A DNA stretch of 64,000 nucleotides from JACCSI01 sp963815285 (GTDB lineage Bacteria; Acidobacteriota; Vicinamibacteria; Vicinamibacterales; UBA2999). The stretch lies in the NCBI GenBank assembly GCA_963815285.1, contig CAWFGB010000004.1, positions 248,001 to 312,000 on the forward strand. Direction: 5' to 3'. The position numbers and the translations under genes are program-made. Under the pieces are notes generated by a model. It was given only the letters and a program-made list of their open reading frames with translations, did no database searches and was not told the origin of the DNA. Shown here in pieces: positions 27,831 through 37,157 of this stretch (positions within the stretch are counted from its first letter, which is position 1; every line of letters starts with the position of its first letter).

Positions 27831-27896
27831 GATCACATGCACCGGCAACGTCCGCGACGCTCGCTCCTTGAGCTCGCGAGGGTGAGGCTAGTAGGT

Positions 27897-27920
27897 TGTA
27901 ATCTGTGTAATCTGTGGCTC
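27897..27920 (+). repeat. Dispersed TAATCTGTG repeat, copy at hupE start
   Basis: TGTAATCTGTGTAATCTGTGG. Its last GTG is the only in-frame start codon of hupE, and the first TAATCT lies 9 nt before it. Confidence 0.6.
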
Positions 27921-29317
27921 TTCGAGGCGCCCTGGTCATCGTTGCCCTGCTGCTTGCGGCCCGGTCGCCGACCGCGCACGAAATCCCCAACGAAGTCACG
28001 ATTTACACCTTTCTGAAGCCGGAAGGCGACCGCCTGACCCTCCTGGTCCGCGCACCGATGAAGGCACTGCGGGACATAGAGGTGCCACGCAAGCAAGGCG
28101 TCTACCAGGGCTACGTCGACTTCGAGCACGCGGATCAGGCCTTTCGCGACGCGGCGACGCAGTGGATTGCCGATTTCGTCAAGCTGTACGAGGAAGATCG
28201 GCAACTGCCCTACCCCGAGCTCACTGCAGTCCGCGCCTCGTTGCCGGCGGATCGCGCGTTCGAGTCCTACGATCGGGCACTGGCGAGCATCACGGGGCCA
28301 CCGCTCCCACAAGAGACAAACCTCATCTGGGAGGAAGGGCTGCTCGATGTCGCCTTCTCGTTTCCCATTGCCTCTGATCAGTCGCGCTTTTCCATCAGCC
28401 CAGGGCTGACGCGCCTCGGCGAACGCGTGAACGTGGTCCTCCGCTTTCTTCCACCGGGCGGCGCGGAACGCGCGTTCGACGTCCACGGCGACCCCGGGAT
28501 CGTCCGGCTCGACCCACGATGGCACCAGGCCGCCCTGCGCTTTACGAAGGATGGCTTCGACCACATCCTCGACGGCATCGATCACCTGCTCTTCCTCCTC
28601 GCCTTGGTGATTCCGTTCCGCCGCCTCCGCTCGCTCGTCGTTGTCGTCACCGCCTTCACGCTGGCGCATTCGGTGACGTTGATTGCGTCGGCCTACGACA
28701 TCGCGCCCGATGCGCTATGGTTTCCACCCCTGGTGGAGACGTTGATCGCGGTTTCGATCGTCTATATGACGTTCGAGAACATCGTCGCCGCAGCGCGGTC
28801 GAGTAACGGCGCTGGTGTGGAGAGTGGCACTTTACTCACGCCGTATCAAAGCGCTCTGAACCGGCGCTGGGCGGTCGCCTTTGGCTTCGGCCTCATCCAC
28901 GGCTTCGGCTTCTCCTTTGCGCTGCGCGAGTCGCTGCAGTTTGCTGGCTCGCATCTGCTGACGTCGCTGCTGGCGTTCAACGTCGGCGTCGAGCTCGGAC
29001 AACTCCTCGTGCTCGTGATCCTGGTCCCGATCCTCAATTTGATGTTCCGCTTCGTTGTCGCCGAGAAGGTCGGCGCGATCCTGCTGTCTGCACTGATTGC
29101 GCACACCGGCTGGCATTGGGCCACCGAGCGCGGGAGTTCGTTGCTCGAGTTCCCGTGGCCGGCGTTCGACACGGCGCTGCTCCTCACGTCGGTCCGCATG
29201 CTGATCGTGATGGTCGCCGCGTCGGCCCTCGCCTGGCTGATTTTCGGCGTCCTGCTGAAGAATTTTCGCGAGTTGCCGCCCCAGAACCTTCGCGAAAAAC
29301 CGTCCGAACGTTCGTAG
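27914..29317 (+). CDS. HupE/UreJ-type membrane protein
   Basis: 467 residues. Signal peptide, an extracytoplasmic N-terminal domain (~20-195), then about seven helices with the HupE signature FDHILDGIDHLLFLLALVIP, FTLAHSVTLI and GFGLIHGFGFSFALRE. HupE/UreJ proteins are linked to nickel or cobalt import, but the large N-terminal domain form is common in Acidobacteria and has no assigned substrate. GTG at 27914 comes from a dispersed repeat; no other start preserves the signal peptide. Confidence 0.8.
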   Translation: MALRGALVIVALLLAARSPTAHEIPNEVTIYTFLKPEGDRLTLLVRAPMKALRDIEVPRKQGVYQGYVDFEHADQAFRDAATQWIADFVKLYEEDRQLPYPELTAVRASLPADRAFESYDRALASITGPPLPQETNLIWEEGLLDVAFSFPIASDQSRFSISPGLTRLGERVNVVLRFLPPGGAERAFDVHGDPGIVRLDPRWHQAALRFTKDGFDHILDGIDHLLFLLALVIPFRRLRSLVVVVTAFTLAHSVTLIASAYDIAPDALWFPPLVETLIAVSIVYMTFENIVAAARSSNGAGVESGTLLTPYQSALNRRWAVAFGFGLIHGFGFSFALRESLQFAGSHLLTSLLAFNVGVELGQLLVLVILVPILNLMFRFVVAEKVGAILLSALIAHTGWHWATERGSSLLEFPWPAFDTALLLTSVRMLIVMVAASALAWLIFGVLLKNFRELPPQNLREKPSERS

Positions 29318-29417
29318 GCGCCTCGAGCCGCCGAACTCCGGGGAACCCTGTGAAGGAACCCTGTGAAGGACCCTTGTTGAACGATCGTTCTGACCGCGCT
29401 GATCGCGTGATCGCGTG

Positions 29418-30155
29418 CTAGCCGTATTCGACGCGCACGAGCGTGAGCCCGTGCGGCGGCGCGGTAGCGGAGGCGTGCCAGCGGTCGCGCGAAAGCAAGA
29501 CGTGCGTCATGTCCTCGACGGAACGCCGTCCGCGGCCGATGTCCACGAGCGTGCCGACGATGTTGCGGACCATGTGGCGAAGAAAGCCCGTCCCGGTGAC
29601 TTCGTAAACGACCTGCCCATCGCGTGAGACAACGCGTGAGACCAGGAGCTCGCGGCGGCTGGTGATGACGTCGCTGCCGGCGGCCTGGAACGCCGCGAAG
29701 TCGTGCTCGCCGACCAACACCGCTGCCGCCGCGTTCATGGCCAGGGCATCCAATGGCTGCGCCACGTGCCAGACGAAGTGACGCACGGGCGGCGGCACGA
29801 CCGGCGCGTTGAAAATAGCGTAGTGATACGTCTTCCGCTGCGCATCGAAGCGCGCGTTGAATTCTGCCGGCGCTTCTTCAGCCGCCATCACGCGTACGTC
29901 CCGGTCCAGACGGACGTTTACCGCGCGCAGCAACGCGTCACATGCAATGGGTGACGACAACGAGAAGCTGATGACCTGTCCGGCGGCATGCACCCCCGCG
30001 TCCGTCCGCCCGGCCGCATGCACGATCACGCGCGACCCCTCGATCGACCCAAGCGCGTCCTCGAGCACGCCCTGAACGGTGCGCTGGTTCGCCTGCATCT
30101 GCCAGCCGGCAAACGCGGTGCCCTCATACGCGACGGTAAGCTTCAGCGTCCGCAC
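29418..30155 (-). CDS. truA: tRNA pseudouridine(38-40) synthase
   Basis: Isomerizes U38-U40 in tRNA anticodon stems. 245 residues starting RTLKLTVAYEGTAFAGWQ. The catalytic Asp is in AAGRTDAGVHAAGQV, and the C-terminal FLRHMVRNIVGTLVDIGRG is typical. GTG start at 30155 without SD, shortly after a word repeat. Confidence 0.95.
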   Translation of the reverse strand: MRTLKLTVAYEGTAFAGWQMQANQRTVQGVLEDALGSIEGSRVIVHAAGRTDAGVHAAGQVISFSLSSPIACDALLRAVNVRLDRDVRVMAAEEAPAEFNARFDAQRKTYHYAIFNAPVVPPPVRHFVWHVAQPLDALAMNAAAAVLVGEHDFAAFQAAGSDVITSRRELLVSRVVSRDGQVVYEVTGTGFLRHMVRNIVGTLVDIGRGRRSVEDMTHVLLSRDRWHASATAPPHGLTLVRVEYG

Positions 30156-30174
30156 AGTGGTTCACGCACGACAA

Positions 30175-30235
30175 ACACCATCGACACGATGGACACGATT
30201 GGACACGAAGGAGACGAAGGAGCACGAAGCTAAAT
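30175..30235. repeat. GGACACGA-word repeat upstream of truA
   Basis: GACACGATGGACACGATTGG-type words with GAAGGAGACGAAGGAGCACGAAG, between truA and pyrE. Not coding. Confidence 0.5.
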
Positions 30236-30325
30236 CGGATTCTCTTTCGCCCCTCGCATCCTTCGGGAGCTCGATGGACTTCGTGCCTTTCGTGGCTTGC
30301 GCTGCGGAGAATGAATGAGGCAGCG

Positions 30326-30901
30326 TCAGCGAGCGGTTCGGGAACCGGGCTTCACGACCTCGACACCCTGCCTGCACAACGGGCACTCCGATTCCTGATA
30401 CGTCGGGAGGTTCATCGGCAGCAGCGCAGCGTAGGGAAGGTCGAGCCCATGCGTGCCGTTGCTTCGGTCCACGATGGAACACGCGCCGACCACCGTCGCG
30501 CCGTGCTGTCGGGCCACGGCGATGGTTTCCCTCGTCGAGCCGGCAGTCGTGACCACGTCTTCGACGACCAGCACCTTGTCCGCGGGCGAGAGGGCGAAAC
30601 CACGGCGCAAGGTCAGCGTGCCGTCCTGGCGTTCGGCAAACAGCGCCCGAATCCCGAGGCCCCGGGCCACTTCCTGGCCGATGACGATACCCCCCAAGGC
30701 CGGCGACAGGACGGCCGTGGCGCCAAACTGCCGAACGCGCCCGGCCAGGCCCCCGCCGAGGGCTTCGGCGTCGCGCGGGAACTGGAGAACAAGCGCGCAT
30801 TGCAGGTAACCGGGGCTGTGCAGCCCGGACGACAAGCGAAAGTGCCCCTCAAGCAGGGCCCCCGAGCGCCGAAACAAGGTTAGGACGTCAGATTCGGTCA
30901 T
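30326..30901 (-). CDS. pyrE: Orotate phosphoribosyltransferase
   Basis: Forms OMP from orotate and PRPP. About 191 residues from ATG at 30901; an upstream in-frame ATG at 30928 would add nine residues. PRPP motif VLVVEDVVTTAGSTRE; flexible-loop region ERQDGTLTLRRGF. The C-terminus ECPLCRQG-VEVVKPGSR carries a CxxC not present in enterobacterial PyrE. The rest of the pyr genes are 8-16 kb away, and a second PRTase with the same kind of tail is at 38925-39545. Confidence 0.88.
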   Translation of the reverse strand: MTESDVLTLFRRSGALLEGHFRLSSGLHSPGYLQCALVLQFPRDAEALGGGLAGRVRQFGATAVLSPALGGIVIGQEVARGLGIRALFAERQDGTLTLRRGFALSPADKVLVVEDVVTTAGSTRETIAVARQHGATVVGACSIVDRSNGTHGLDLPYAALLPMNLPTYQESECPLCRQGVEVVKPGSRTAR

Positions 30902-31039
30902 ACGATGGGAGAAAACTACTAAAATCATACTTGGTAGAACTGCCGCGACCCGTCGGCCGTCTACTTATCGAGATACTCAGCCGGCAGGTACTCTTCTTGC
31001 TGCCTGCAGCTAGTTCAATCCCGCACATGGAGTCAGGAA

Positions 31040-32734
31040 ATGCGTGACCAGAAGTGTTTTCTTGCGCGAGCCGGTCTGACGGCCGGCGCCGTTGCCCTCA
31101 GCCTGTTCGTTTCCGGGGCAGATGTTGTCCGGGCCCAGACATCGCAGCCATCGTCCAGCCTGAGTGCTGCGGCGGCAGCGGCGGCGGCCCCGGCCGAAGC
31201 GCAGGGGCCGGTCCGGCGACTGTCGATCGAGGAGGCGGTTGCGCTGGCACTGGAGCAGAACATCAACTTGCAGGTCGATCGCATCGACCCGCAGGTGTCG
31301 GACCTACAAATCTCGGTGGCCACGAGCGGCTGGACGCCGGTGTTCTTCTCGAATGTCCAGACCCGCAGCCAGAGCAATCCGACCACGGACATCTTCGGTG
31401 GCGCGGCCAGCGTGACCAACGACAACCTAACCTCGCAGGCCGGTGTGCAGCAGACGCTGCCCTGGGGCGGCGGCAATTACGCCTTCTTCCTGAACACCGG
31501 CCGCACGACGACCAGCAACATCTTCAGCACGTTCAACCCACAGCTCTCGTCCACGCTCGGCTTGAACGTTACCCAGCCGCTGCTGCGCAACTTCAAGATC
31601 GACTCGACCCGTCAGCAGGTGCTCGTCAGCCGCAAGAATCGCGAGATCTCTGACGTGCAGCTCCAGCAGTCCATCACGCAGACGATGCGAAGCGTGAAGA
31701 ACGCGTATTGGGATCTGGTTTACGCCATCAACAACCTCGCGGTGCAGCGCCAGTCGCTCGGCCTCGCCCAGCAGTCGTACCGCGACAATCGGGCGCGGGT
31801 CGAGATTGGCACGATGGCGCCGCTCGACATCGTCCAGGCTGAAGCCGAAGTCGCCCAGCGCGAGGAGGCGGTGATTGTCGCGGAAGCCCAGATCCGCCGG
31901 CAGGAGGACATGCTGCGGGCGCTCATCTCCAATCCGCAGGATCAGAACGACTTCTGGAACATGCGAATTGAACCATCGGACTCACCCGACTTCCAGCCGG
32001 TTGCCGTGGACGTCGACGGTGCGGTGCGCGCGGCGCTCGCCAACCGCACCGACCTGGCTGCGACGCGCAAGCAACTCGAAACCAACGACGTCTCCATCCG
32101 CTATTTCCGCAACCAGTCGCTGCCGGATGTCAACGCGGTCGTCAATTACAGCGCCGTCGGGCTTGCCGGCACGCGTCTCGAGCTGTCGCCGGGCCTCAAT
32201 CCCGAGATCATCGGCCGCACACCGCGCAGCTTCGGGGGCGCGTTATCGGATGTGTTCGCCTCCGACTACCCGACCTGGTCGATGCAGTTGCAGCTGAACT
32301 ACCCCATCGGCTCGTCCAACGCCGAGGCCAACCTTGCCCGGGTCCGGCTGCAGGATTCCCAGGCACGCAAGCAGCTGCAGGCGAACGAACTGCAGATTGC
32401 GACTCAGGTCCGCGACCTTGCCCGCACCGTCACGACCAACGGCCAGCGCGTTGAGTCGACCAGGGCCGCACGGGCGCTGGCCGAGAAGCGGCTCGAGGCC
32501 GAGCAGAAGAAGTTCACCGCCGGTATGACCAGCTCGTTTTTCGTCACGCAGGCGCAGCGCGATCTCGCCGACGCCCGCAACCGCGAGCTCCGCGCCATCA
32601 TCGACTACCTGAAGTCTGAGATCGACTTCCAGACCGCCCAGCAGGCGCCGCTGAATGGCGGCGGTGGCGGCGGCTTGACCACGACGGGCAGCAACACGGG
32701 CACGCAGCAGCAGCAGCAGCAGCAACAGCAGTAG
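31040..32734 (+). CDS. TolC-family outer-membrane efflux protein
   Basis: 564 residues. Signal peptide (to ~34), then two outer-membrane efflux repeats of long helices and strands (SIEEAVALALEQNINLQVDR; LQQSITQTMRSVKNAYWDLV; ARVEIGTMAPLDIVQAEAEVAQREE). It forms the outer-membrane channel for a tripartite pump whose partners are not in the window. The C-terminus is a glycine stretch and about nine glutamines encoded by CAG/CAA repeats, likely flexible and periplasmic. AGGA lies before the ATG. A stand-alone gene between pyrE and the glycosyltransferases. Confidence 0.9.
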   Translation: MRDQKCFLARAGLTAGAVALSLFVSGADVVRAQTSQPSSSLSAAAAAAAAPAEAQGPVRRLSIEEAVALALEQNINLQVDRIDPQVSDLQISVATSGWTPVFFSNVQTRSQSNPTTDIFGGAASVTNDNLTSQAGVQQTLPWGGGNYAFFLNTGRTTTSNIFSTFNPQLSSTLGLNVTQPLLRNFKIDSTRQQVLVSRKNREISDVQLQQSITQTMRSVKNAYWDLVYAINNLAVQRQSLGLAQQSYRDNRARVEIGTMAPLDIVQAEAEVAQREEAVIVAEAQIRRQEDMLRALISNPQDQNDFWNMRIEPSDSPDFQPVAVDVDGAVRAALANRTDLAATRKQLETNDVSIRYFRNQSLPDVNAVVNYSAVGLAGTRLELSPGLNPEIIGRTPRSFGGALSDVFASDYPTWSMQLQLNYPIGSSNAEANLARVRLQDSQARKQLQANELQIATQVRDLARTVTTNGQRVESTRAARALAEKRLEAEQKKFTAGMTSSFFVTQAQRDLADARNRELRAIIDYLKSEIDFQTAQQAPLNGGGGGGLTTTGSNTGTQQQQQQQQQ

Positions 32735-32910
32735 GACCGCGCTTCGCATGACCGGAAAGGCGGCGGCGTTCAGCTCGCTGGCACACCGAGTACCGTGTTA
32801 TGGGCCGCCGAACGGCCAGCCTCCTGCGGCGAGTGTATTGAGTCGTCCTGAGGCGGAGCGGAGGTCCTGCCGCGAGCCCAAGGCGAGCGGTCCTGCTATC
32901 CTCTGTGGCG

Positions 32911-33708
32911 GTGCCAAGAGTCACCGCCACAGTCATTACCCTCAACGAATCCGCCAACATCGCGGCGGCCCTGGAATCTGTCCGCTGGGCCGACGAAATT
33001 GTCGTCGTCGACTCCGAGAGCACGGATGACACGGTCGCCATCGCGCGCCGGTATACCGACAAGGTCTTTGTCCGGCCATGGCCCGGCTACGTCGCCCAGA
33101 AAAACTTTGCTGCCGACCAGGCGAGTCACGAATGGGTGTTCTCACTCGACGCTGACGAACGGGTGACGCCGGAACTGGCCGACGAGATCCGCGGGCTTCT
33201 GGACGGCGAGCCTCCCGCCACGGGCTATCGCATCCCACGGGTGACTTTTCACTGCGGACGATGGATTCGGTCCACGGATTGGTATCCGGATCATCAGTTG
33301 CGGTTGTACGATCGCCGCCGCGCCCGCTGGGCCGGGCGCCACGTACACGAATCAGTGCGCGCCGACGGCGACGTCGGTCGACTGCGAGGAGAAATCCAGC
33401 ATTACGCCTACCGCGACATCGCCCATCATCTGCAGACCATGGACCGATACACCTCGCTGGCAGCGCGCCAGATGTTTGAGGATGGTCGCCGGGCACGCTG
33501 GATCGACATCCTCATCACGCCGCGGCTAACGTTCTTTCGAAACTACATTCTTCGCGGCGGGTTCCGCGATGGTATGGCCGGTCTCATCGTCTCGGCCATG
33601 AATGCGTATTACGTCGGGTTGAAATTCGCAAAGCTCTGGGAGCTGTGTTCTCTCTCCACATCGACACCGCCCGCACCTGGCGCGGCGGACAGAACCAAGT
33701 CCTCCTGA
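32911..33708 (+). CDS. Glycosyltransferase family 2 (LPS core WaaE/KdtX-like)
   Basis: 265 residues. GT-A fold with TVITLNESANIAAALESV, DEIVVVDSESTDDTV and the metal-binding SLDADERV. Later segments WYPDHQLRLYDRRRARW and HESVRADG resemble WaaE-type beta-1,4-glucosyltransferases of lipopolysaccharide core. Start GTG 32911 (TATCCT 8 nt upstream) rather than GTG 32905. It overlaps the next glycosyltransferase by 64 nt, which is unusually long. Confidence 0.85.
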   Translation: MPRVTATVITLNESANIAAALESVRWADEIVVVDSESTDDTVAIARRYTDKVFVRPWPGYVAQKNFAADQASHEWVFSLDADERVTPELADEIRGLLDGEPPATGYRIPRVTFHCGRWIRSTDWYPDHQLRLYDRRRARWAGRHVHESVRADGDVGRLRGEIQHYAYRDIAHHLQTMDRYTSLAARQMFEDGRRARWIDILITPRLTFFRNYILRGGFRDGMAGLIVSAMNAYYVGLKFAKLWELCSLSTSTPPAPGAADRTKSS

Positions 33709-34763
33709 CCGTTCTGGGGTTTCGCGCCATGGGCCACCGAGCCGTGCTCGTCGCGCACGGCGAAGGAGAGCTCCATCGACGCGCGCTCGAGGGTCCCGAT
33801 CTGGTGGCGCTGGCGCCGAGAAACGAGGTCGATCTGTCGGCTGCGTGGAAGCTGTCGCGCATCATCCGCCAGTGGACACCTGAAGTTGTGCACGCGCATG
33901 ATCCACATGCCGTCGCCATGGCAGGGCTGGCATTGTCGTTCTCCGCTCCCGAGCCGCGACCGAGACTCGTCGCGTCGCGCCGGGTGGACTTTCACCTGCA
34001 GAAGCATTCCTTTTCGCGCTGGAAGTACCGGCAGGCCGATCTATTCATCGCGGCGTCGGACGCCATTCGGGACGTACTCGTAGACGACGGGATTCCCGCC
34101 GGGCAGATAGTCGTCGTGCACGATGGCATTGACGTCGCCAAGATCGGACGGCTCCCGGCCGTCGACATTCGCGCCGAGTTCTGGCTCCCGCATGGTGCGC
34201 CGGTGGCCGCCAATGTCGGGGCGCTGGTTCCGCACAAAGGTCAGAAGTATCTGGTCGAGGCGATGACCCACGTCGTGCGTGAGGTCCCCGATGCGCATGT
34301 CGTCATCTTCGGTGAAGGCGAGTTGCGCCCGGCCCTGGAGCGGCAGATCAAGGACCTTCATCTCGAGAAGCATGTATTGCTCGCGGGATTTCGCCCGGAT
34401 GTGCTGCAGCTGGTGAAGACGGCGGACTTTTTCGTGCTGAGCTCGGTCACCGAGGGGTTCGGCTCGACCGTGCTCGATGCGATGGCGATGCAGCTGGCCG
34501 TCGTGGGCACTCGCGCGGGGGGAATTCCTGAAGCCGTCGTCGAAGGTACAACAGGTCTGCTGGTGCCGCCGGCCCACGCCGGCGACTTGTCGAAGGCGAT
34601 GGTGCGCCTGCTCAAGGATCAGGCGTTGCGCATCCGCATGGGTGAGGCTGGGCTCACACACGTAACGGAACACTTCGGGGTTGGACGCATGCTCCAAGGC
34701 ACGCTGAACGCCTATCATCGTGCGGCGGAGGTGAAAATCCCGGAGGGCGGGGCCCTGGCTTGA
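33645..34763 (+). CDS. Glycosyltransferase family 4
   Basis: 372 residues. GT-B fold with an N-terminal acceptor domain (HIDTARTWRGGQNQVLL; VVHAHDPHAVAMAG) and a C-terminal donor domain (VGALVPHKGQKYLVEAM; VIFGEGELRPALE; SSVTEGFGSTVLDAMAM with the EX7E motif). Probably extends an LPS or other surface glycan with the preceding GT2. The GTG start at 33645 lies inside the GT2 gene; a start further downstream would lose the first strand. Confidence 0.88.
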   Translation: MFSLHIDTARTWRGGQNQVLLTVLGFRAMGHRAVLVAHGEGELHRRALEGPDLVALAPRNEVDLSAAWKLSRIIRQWTPEVVHAHDPHAVAMAGLALSFSAPEPRPRLVASRRVDFHLQKHSFSRWKYRQADLFIAASDAIRDVLVDDGIPAGQIVVVHDGIDVAKIGRLPAVDIRAEFWLPHGAPVAANVGALVPHKGQKYLVEAMTHVVREVPDAHVVIFGEGELRPALERQIKDLHLEKHVLLAGFRPDVLQLVKTADFFVLSSVTEGFGSTVLDAMAMQLAVVGTRAGGIPEAVVEGTTGLLVPPAHAGDLSKAMVRLLKDQALRIRMGEAGLTHVTEHFGVGRMLQGTLNAYHRAAEVKIPEGGALA

Positions 34764-34770
34764 TTGGAGG

Positions 34771-34789
34771 GCGGGGCTTCAGCCCCGCG
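34771..34789. repeat. GCGGGGC palindrome
   Basis: GCGGGGC-TTCA-GCCCCGC hairpin between two convergent genes (glycosyltransferase and PQQ-type propeller). REP-like; no T-tract. Confidence 0.5.
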
Positions 34790-34804
34790 GGCGAATGTTG
34801 AAAG

Positions 34805-36046
34805 CTACTTCCACTGCAATCGTGAAACCCCCAGGGCATCTCGGACCACAAGCCCGCCCGGCACGAACGCCGGCACTGCCCAAGTCTCGCCCGAGGCAAT
34901 CTCGATGCGTCGCTCTGCGGCGAACGTCGCCGCATTGCGCCGGGTGATCACGAGGTCGCCGGCGTTGGTGACAAACAGGACATGTGAGGGAGCCACCAGC
35001 ACCGAGGCGTGATCGCCCTCACGTCCTTCGGTCGCCCAGTGAACCGCGCCAGTCGCGGCGTCGAGCCGAACGAACTGCCCTTTGCGCTTGTTGGACAACC
35101 CGTATACGGCACCGTCTGCAAACACAGGCGCGCTCATGTACATCGTGACATCCGCGTTCTTCCATGCCTGTGCGACCTGCCACTTCCCGCCGGTGATGGA
35201 CAGCGCAAAGGCCTGTGTGCCCTGACGGACGCCGCTCACAATCAGATGCGTGCCGGTCCAGACGGGCGTGACGATGTTCTCGTGCCACTCGTCCGGAAAC
35301 GGCGTAGACCACAGCGCGGCGCCAGACTTGGCATCGATGCCGACAATCGACGAGTTCGTTAGCGTGATGATCTGGCGCACGCCGTTGACCGTAACCACAA
35401 TCGGGGAGGCGTAACCAGGGCCGGGACCCTTCCAGGTCCAACGCTCGTCGCCGGTCGTGGGGTCAAGGGCGAGGACGCGCCCGCCGTGCACGTCGCTGCC
35501 GACCTGCACGATGATGGCGCCGTCTTCGACCAGCGGGGACATCGCGGTGCCGCAAAACAGCTTCGATGTGTCGACGATGCCGGAGTAGTCCTTGCGCCAC
35601 AGCAGCGATCCGTCAGAGGCCTTCCAGGCGGAGAGCACGCCAGTAACGCCCAGGGTGTAGACCGCGTCGCCCGTCGCGAGCGGGGTCGAGTTCGGACCCT
35701 TGCCCATGCGGACGGCGTATTGATTCTTCGCAAATGGCGCTTGATACGTCCGCTGCCATAGCACCTCGCCGGTCTGCAGGTCGACGGCGGTGACGAGTTC
35801 CTCGGGATCGCGCCGGCTATGAACGAAGACGCGGTTACCGCTAACGACCGGGGACGAGTAGCCTTCCCCGACTTCGACTCGCCAGGCCGGCGTCACTGCC
35901 GAGGGCCACGTGGCGGGCAACGCCGTGGCGGCGACCGCGCCGTCGCGACTCGGCCCGCGCCATTGCGCCCAGTCCTGGGCGGACGTCGTGCCGGTCAGCC
36001 AGACAAAGGTGCAAAGCGCGAGGAACGAGACTTGATGCATGCGCAT
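34805..36046 (-). CDS. Exported PQQ/BamB-like beta-propeller protein
   Basis: 413 residues. Signal peptide ending TTSAQ, then WAQWRGPSRDGAV, the typical opening of acidobacterial/planctomycete PQQ-like propellers, and repeated blades (AVDLQTGEVLWQRTY; ALDPTTGDERWTWKGP; GIDAKSGAALWSTPF; RLDAATGAVHWATEG). No dehydrogenase catalytic domain is seen, so it is probably a structural or binding protein of the periplasm. TAGGAT lies 6 nt before the ATG at 36046. Confidence 0.8.
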   Translation of the reverse strand: MRMHQVSFLALCTFVWLTGTTSAQDWAQWRGPSRDGAVAATALPATWPSAVTPAWRVEVGEGYSSPVVSGNRVFVHSRRDPEELVTAVDLQTGEVLWQRTYQAPFAKNQYAVRMGKGPNSTPLATGDAVYTLGVTGVLSAWKASDGSLLWRKDYSGIVDTSKLFCGTAMSPLVEDGAIIVQVGSDVHGGRVLALDPTTGDERWTWKGPGPGYASPIVVTVNGVRQIITLTNSSIVGIDAKSGAALWSTPFPDEWHENIVTPVWTGTHLIVSGVRQGTQAFALSITGGKWQVAQAWKNADVTMYMSAPVFADGAVYGLSNKRKGQFVRLDAATGAVHWATEGREGDHASVLVAPSHVLFVTNAGDLVITRRNAATFAAERRIEIASGETWAVPAFVPGGLVVRDALGVSRLQWK

Positions 36047-36052
36047 GGAGTG

Positions 36053-36058
36053 ATCCTA
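36053..36058 (-). promoter_or_regulatory. -10 box of a leaderless transcript
   Basis: TAGGAT on the minus strand, exactly 6 nt before the ATG of the PQQ-type gene; no SD. Confidence 0.4.
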
Positions 36059-36165
36059 CGACTGCCGACTGAGTGAGACCGGTCGAGTTCGGTAAAGAAT
36101 TGGCAAAATGTGGGGACGAATCGCGAGATCTGCGCACCGCTCCGCGGGTACTAGCGCTCGTCCGA

Positions 36166-36202
36166 CGCACGGCCTGTCCCTGCGCCACGCACGGCCTGTC
36201 CC
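36166..36202. repeat. 22-bp-period repeat, two units
   Basis: CGCACGGCCTGTCCC occurs at 36166-36180 and 36188-36202. The same 15-mer, in reverse orientation and with the same 22-bp period, occurs four times at 62747-62831. Confidence 0.85.
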
Positions 36203-36224
36203 TGCGCCAGCTCCCTGCGCCGCG

Positions 36225-37157
36225 TCACGGTCGCGGCCGGCAGTTGCCCCGCAACGGACACTGCCCATCGGCCTGCTTCTTCGCATACCCACAGGCATTC
36301 ATCATCCCGATGTGACAGATCGAGAAGTCGTAACGCACCGGGTCCACGGGATCGAGCATCCGAAGTGACGCGGTGATGTCGGCCGCCATCTTCCATCCCG
36401 GGCTCGAGTAGCGCGTCAGTCGCAGGCATTTCCCGAGTCGGATGACATGGGTATCGAGCGGCACGATGAGCTGCGCCGGACGCACCCTGGTCCACACCCC
36501 CAGGTCGACCGCATCACATCGGACCATCCAGCGGAGAAACAGGTTGAGCCGCTTGCACGCGCCGCCGCTCGACGGCCGGGCGAAGAAATATGAGACGCCA
36601 GGCTTGCGGACGGTTCGGCCGTAAACCGCCTTCCGGTCGAGTCGACAAGCACGACGAGAAAAGGCATCGAGCGACGCCTCAACTGTCTCGGCTTCCGGAT
36701 CGCCACCATCGATGAAGAAGCCCTCGATCGAACCGTGAGAATCCAGCATTTGTCGCAGGATCCAGACGAGCGCGGCCAGATCGATGCCTCGCGTCCATCG
36801 ATGCACGAGATGATCGAGTCTGCGCCGATCGCGCGCGGGCTCGAAGCTTCGCACATACGCCGCCGGCGAGTCCCCCATCGCCGCAAACAGTCCCTCGATG
36901 GAATTGAGCACGCTCTGCACCCGCCCGAACGCGAGCGCAGCGGCACAGAATCCGGCAATCTCACGGTCTTCGGGGCGATCGAACCGCCGAACCAGCTGGA
37001 TCGGGTCGGTAACCGACGTGGTGTTGAAGTGCTCGTACTGCTCGTCCAACCGACGTTTCAAGCTCGCCCGAGCCTCGGCCCGTCGCGATTCGAATCGCCC
37101 GTCCTGAGCGAGCGCACTGGCACCCCGCGCGGGCGGCCGCCGGTCGAAGGCGCTCAC
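36225..37157 (-). CDS. TIGR02757 family protein
   Basis: 310 residues of a conserved bacterial family of unknown function that resembles helix-hairpin-helix DNA glycosylases. Visible marks are DPIQLVRRFDRPEDREIAGFCAAALAFG, KRLNLFLRWMVR, LIVPLDTHVIRLGK and a Cys/His-rich C-terminus (CHIGMMNACGY ... GQCPLRGNC) that might hold metal. The Cys spacing is not the standard endonuclease III iron-sulphur pattern. It overlaps the M28 peptidase by 4 nt. Confidence 0.8.
   Translation of the reverse strand: MSAFDRRPPARGASALAQDGRFESRRAEARASLKRRLDEQYEHFNTTSVTDPIQLVRRFDRPEDREIAGFCAAALAFGRVQSVLNSIEGLFAAMGDSPAAYVRSFEPARDRRRLDHLVHRWTRGIDLAALVWILRQMLDSHGSIEGFFIDGGDPEAETVEASLDAFSRRACRLDRKAVYGRTVRKPGVSYFFARPSSGGACKRLNLFLRWMVRCDAVDLGVWTRVRPAQLIVPLDTHVIRLGKCLRLTRYSSPGWKMAADITASLRMLDPVDPVRYDFSICHIGMMNACGYAKKQADGQCPLRGNCRPRP

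Noticed and set aside
34771..34789. Strong terminator after the GT4 gene
   Set aside because: The palindrome is perfect but no T-tract follows on either strand, so it is listed only as a repeat.
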